Shown in pieces: positions 62,266 through 64,000 of a DNA stretch of 64,000 bases; positions within the stretch are counted from its first letter, which is position 1; every line of letters starts with the position of its first letter. A program made the translations under genes and the position numbers. The notes beneath the pieces are model-generated. The model was not told the origin of the DNA. It ran no database searches and saw nothing but the letters and a program-made list of their open reading frames with translations. Source of the DNA: Cognatitamlana sp035818475 (lineage in GTDB: Bacteria; Bacteroidota; Bacteroidia; Flavobacteriales; Flavobacteriaceae); NCBI RefSeq assembly GCF_035818475.1, contig NZ_JAYMGV010000001.1:2170001-2234000 (forward strand), given 5' to 3'.

Positions 62266-62359
62266 CGTCATTGCGAGACTTTTAAAAAGTCGTGGCAATC
62301 TGCTAAATTGGAGTTTCAATGTTAAAGATTACTTCAGTCATGCTTCCTTCGTAATGACG
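62266..62359. repeat. Interspersed repeat with CGTCATTGCG inverted ends
   Basis: The left end CGTCATTGCG and the right end CGTAATGACG are inverted repeats (9 of 10). Internally GACTTTT/AAAAGTC and GTGGCAATCTG are seen. This resembles the CGTCATTGCGAG...GCAATC repeat family that I know from many bacterial genomes, including Bacteroidota. It fills nearly all of the 122 bases between the divergent genes at 61562 and 62380. Confidence 0.75.
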
Positions 62360-62379
62360 AAAAGTATTATTTTTACACC

Positions 62380-62871
62380 ATGCAAGATATTATTAAAAAC
62401 CTTCCAAAGCTTGCCAAAGATAAGCATAACGAAAACAAAAAATTCTTTGCAAAGCTTAAAAAGAAACCACCTAAGAATTTAGATTACATCATGCAGGAGT
62501 TGCATGATAATGAATTTGAAAACACCAATTGTTTAGAGTGTGCTAACTGTTGTAAAACCACGGGCCCTTTATTTACAGCTAAAGATATAGAAAGAATAGC
62601 TAAGTTTTTTAGAATAAAACCACAGCAGTTTATTGAACAATACTTAAGAGTAGATGAAGAAGGAGATCATGTCCTGCAATATGTGCCCTGTGTGTTTTTA
62701 GACGAAGATAATTATTGTTCAATTTATGATGTAAGGCCTAAAGCTTGCAGGGAGTTTCCGCATACAGACAGAAAAAAATTTCAGCAAATATCTAGTCTAA
62801 CACTAAAAAATGTGGCTATTTGTCCGGCCGCATTTAACATTGTTGAAGCTATGAAACAACGTATAAAATAA
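62380..62871 (+). CDS. YkgJ-family CxxCxxCC cluster protein
   Basis: This is a 163-residue cytoplasmic protein of the YkgJ family (putative zinc- or iron-binding). The metal-binding cysteines are CLECANCC (about 52-59), then VPCVFLDEDNYCSIYDVRPKACREFP (about 106-131) and a final ICPAA. The family role is not firmly known; a redox or Fe-S cluster function is assumed. It is a stand-alone gene whose promoter region is occupied by the repeat upstream. Confidence 0.88.
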   Translation: MQDIIKNLPKLAKDKHNENKKFFAKLKKKPPKNLDYIMQELHDNEFENTNCLECANCCKTTGPLFTAKDIERIAKFFRIKPQQFIEQYLRVDEEGDHVLQYVPCVFLDEDNYCSIYDVRPKACREFPHTDRKKFQQISSLTLKNVAICPAAFNIVEAMKQRIK

Positions 62872-62990
62872 TTATATTTAGAAAATAAACAATCATTATT
62901 AAATGGGGTGAGATATTTCTAGAAAACAAATTTTAGTTTCTAATCTGGCCTCAAAATATTAAATCTCACATAGAGAGTCAATTTTTTCGT

Positions 62991-63830
62991 TTGGAAACAC
63001 TGTTAAACTATTTTGAAAATATTCCACCTCCCCATCGGGCAATTCTTATAATTGGAGGGATAACCATATTTTGGATTATTGAGGGCGTGATACCTCTATT
63101 TAGATTTAAATACAATAAATGGAAGCACGCCATACCAAATTTGTTTTTCAATCTGACACTTATGTTAGTGAATTTTCCTTTGGCATTTTTGTTATTAAAG
63201 TCCTCAGATTGGGTTGAAGCCAACAACTTTGGCTTAATTAATTGGCTTCCGGAGATGCCAATATGGTTGTATGCCTTTCTGGGTGTTTTTTTTATGGATT
63301 TTTTCGGAGCTTATTTACCACATTTAATTGAACACAAAGTAAAGCCACTTTGGATGATACATTTAGTACACCACACCGATCATAGTGTGGATACCACTAC
63401 AGCTAATAGGCATCATCCTATAGAGAGTTTAATACGTTTTTCTTTTACGTTAATGGGTGTACTCATTGTAGGTACTCCTATTGCTTTGGTATTTCTATAC
63501 CAGACTTTATCTGTTATTGGAACTCAGTTTAGTCATGCTAATATTAAGTTACCTAAAAAACTGGATAACCTGTTAAGTTATATTATTGTTTCTCCAGATA
63601 TGCATAAAGTTCATCATCATTACAGGCTACCTTATACCGATTCTAATTATGGAAATATTTTTTCAGTTTGGGACCGGCTTTTAGGAACTTACATGAAATT
63701 AGATGCGGATAAAATTGTTTATGGTGTTGATGTCTTTCCGGATGAACAAAAAAACGGAAATATTATAGAGTTGTTAAAACAGCCTTTTCAAAAATACCAA
63801 AGACCAACTCATATTCCTGATGAGAACTAA
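62991..63830 (+). CDS. Sterol desaturase / fatty-acid hydroxylase-family protein
   Basis: This is a 279-residue membrane di-iron oxygenase-like protein with about four to five helices. The histidine clusters of the family are present: HLIEH (about 110-114), HLVHHTDHSVD (about 124-134) with NRHHPIE, and HKVHHHY (about 204-210) as the last cluster. The start is TTG at 62991; no ATG lies nearby in frame. The substrate is unknown; roles in membrane-lipid hydroxylation are common in the family. Its end overlaps a possible start of the next gene. Confidence 0.88.
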   Translation: METLLNYFENIPPPHRAILIIGGITIFWIIEGVIPLFRFKYNKWKHAIPNLFFNLTLMLVNFPLAFLLLKSSDWVEANNFGLINWLPEMPIWLYAFLGVFFMDFFGAYLPHLIEHKVKPLWMIHLVHHTDHSVDTTTANRHHPIESLIRFSFTLMGVLIVGTPIALVFLYQTLSVIGTQFSHANIKLPKKLDNLLSYIIVSPDMHKVHHHYRLPYTDSNYGNIFSVWDRLLGTYMKLDADKIVYGVDVFPDEQKNGNIIELLKQPFQKYQRPTHIPDEN

Positions 63831-64000
63831 CCAATACATTGTCGTATTATTTCTTTTTTTATGAATTGCAGTACTACAAAGATTATTGATATTCAAGGGC
63901 ATCGAGGGTGTCGTGGGTTATTGCCTGAAAATACGATTGAAGCATTTAAAAAAGCCATTGATCTGGGCGTTCATACTTTAGAGCTTGATGTAGCTGTTTC
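63820..64000 (+). pseudogene. Glycerophosphodiester phosphodiesterase, 5' part, with apparent frameshift in the signal peptide
   Basis: The gene runs off the window. From the ATG at 63861 the frame reads MNCSTTKIIDIQGHRGCRGLLPENTIEAF..., and HRG with LPENT is the active-site signature of GDPD enzymes, which release glycerol-3-phosphate from deacylated phospholipids. A second ATG at 63820 opens a hydrophobic leader (MRTNQYIVVLFLFL) that stops at 63862-63864. One extra T in the run of seven (63854-63860) would fuse the two into a lipoprotein precursor ending ...FFMNC. This is either slip-prone (phase-variable), a real mutation or a sequence error. If translated from 63861, the protein would lack its export signal. 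Confidence 0.7.

Noticed and set aside
1..64000. CRISPR arrays
   Set aside because: No series of regularly spaced direct repeats was seen; the repeats present are dispersed palindromes or gene duplications.

Overview
The window comes from an AT-rich genome of the phylum Bacteroidota, most likely a marine member of the Flavobacteriaceae. The evidence is two SusC/SusD pairs, a tmRNA with the tag GENNYALAA, start sites without Shine-Dalgarno sequences, -7 promoter boxes of the form TAnnTTTG, and intergenic repeats typical of that family. This assignment rests on gene content and recalled family knowledge, not on a database search.

Positions 1-32985 are one large polysaccharide utilisation locus (PUL), all on the + strand. 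It opens with a SusC barrel (5' end outside the window), its SusD lipoprotein, two lipoproteins with fasciclin-like (FAS1) regions, then a second SusC/SusD pair, closed by a terminator near 11400. A 21-kb enzyme run follows: six S1-type sulfatases, three GH20 beta-N-acetylhexosaminidases, a GH29 alpha-fucosidase, a GH18 enzyme, a sialate-O-acetylesterase-like SGNH esterase, and a fusion of an alpha/beta-hydrolase with an SGNH esterase. Nearly every product carries a signal peptide or lipobox. The set points to a sulfated, fucosylated and O-acylated glycan rich in N-acetylhexosamine. No polysaccharide lyase, sialidase, beta-galactosidase, unsaturated uronidase, sulfatase-maturing enzyme or PUL regulator is visible here.

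Positions 33058-34711 hold a small membrane protein gene, a scar-like region carrying a displaced copy of the tmRNA 3' end, and the tmRNA gene (minus strand) with a flavobacterial palindromic repeat abutting its 5' end.

Positions 34712-45520 are a mixed chromosomal segment: two DUF1801 proteins, a saccharopine-dehydrogenase-like enzyme, a DUF1361 protein, a tandem DUF2809 duplication whose gene ends form covarying hairpins, a Sel1-repeat protein, and a creD operon with a winged-helix regulator and two matching operator-like palindromes. kdsA, typA and a YgjV-like membrane protein complete it.

Positions 45699-55822 are a surface-polysaccharide cluster: two O-antigen flippases, a FemAB/GNAT-like transferase, a sugar aminotransferase and a dTDP-sugar 3,4-ketoisomerase (together suggesting a 3-acetamido-3,6-dideoxyhexose), four glycosyltransferases and a methyltransferase. 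The last three minus-strand genes follow ftsE directly.

Positions 56701-64000 hold a large TPR protein with a partner outer-membrane barrel, a methyltransferase, a CxxCxxCC cluster protein, a sterol-desaturase-like protein and the beginning of a glycerophosphodiester phosphodiesterase whose lipoprotein signal peptide appears broken by one T in a homopolymer.
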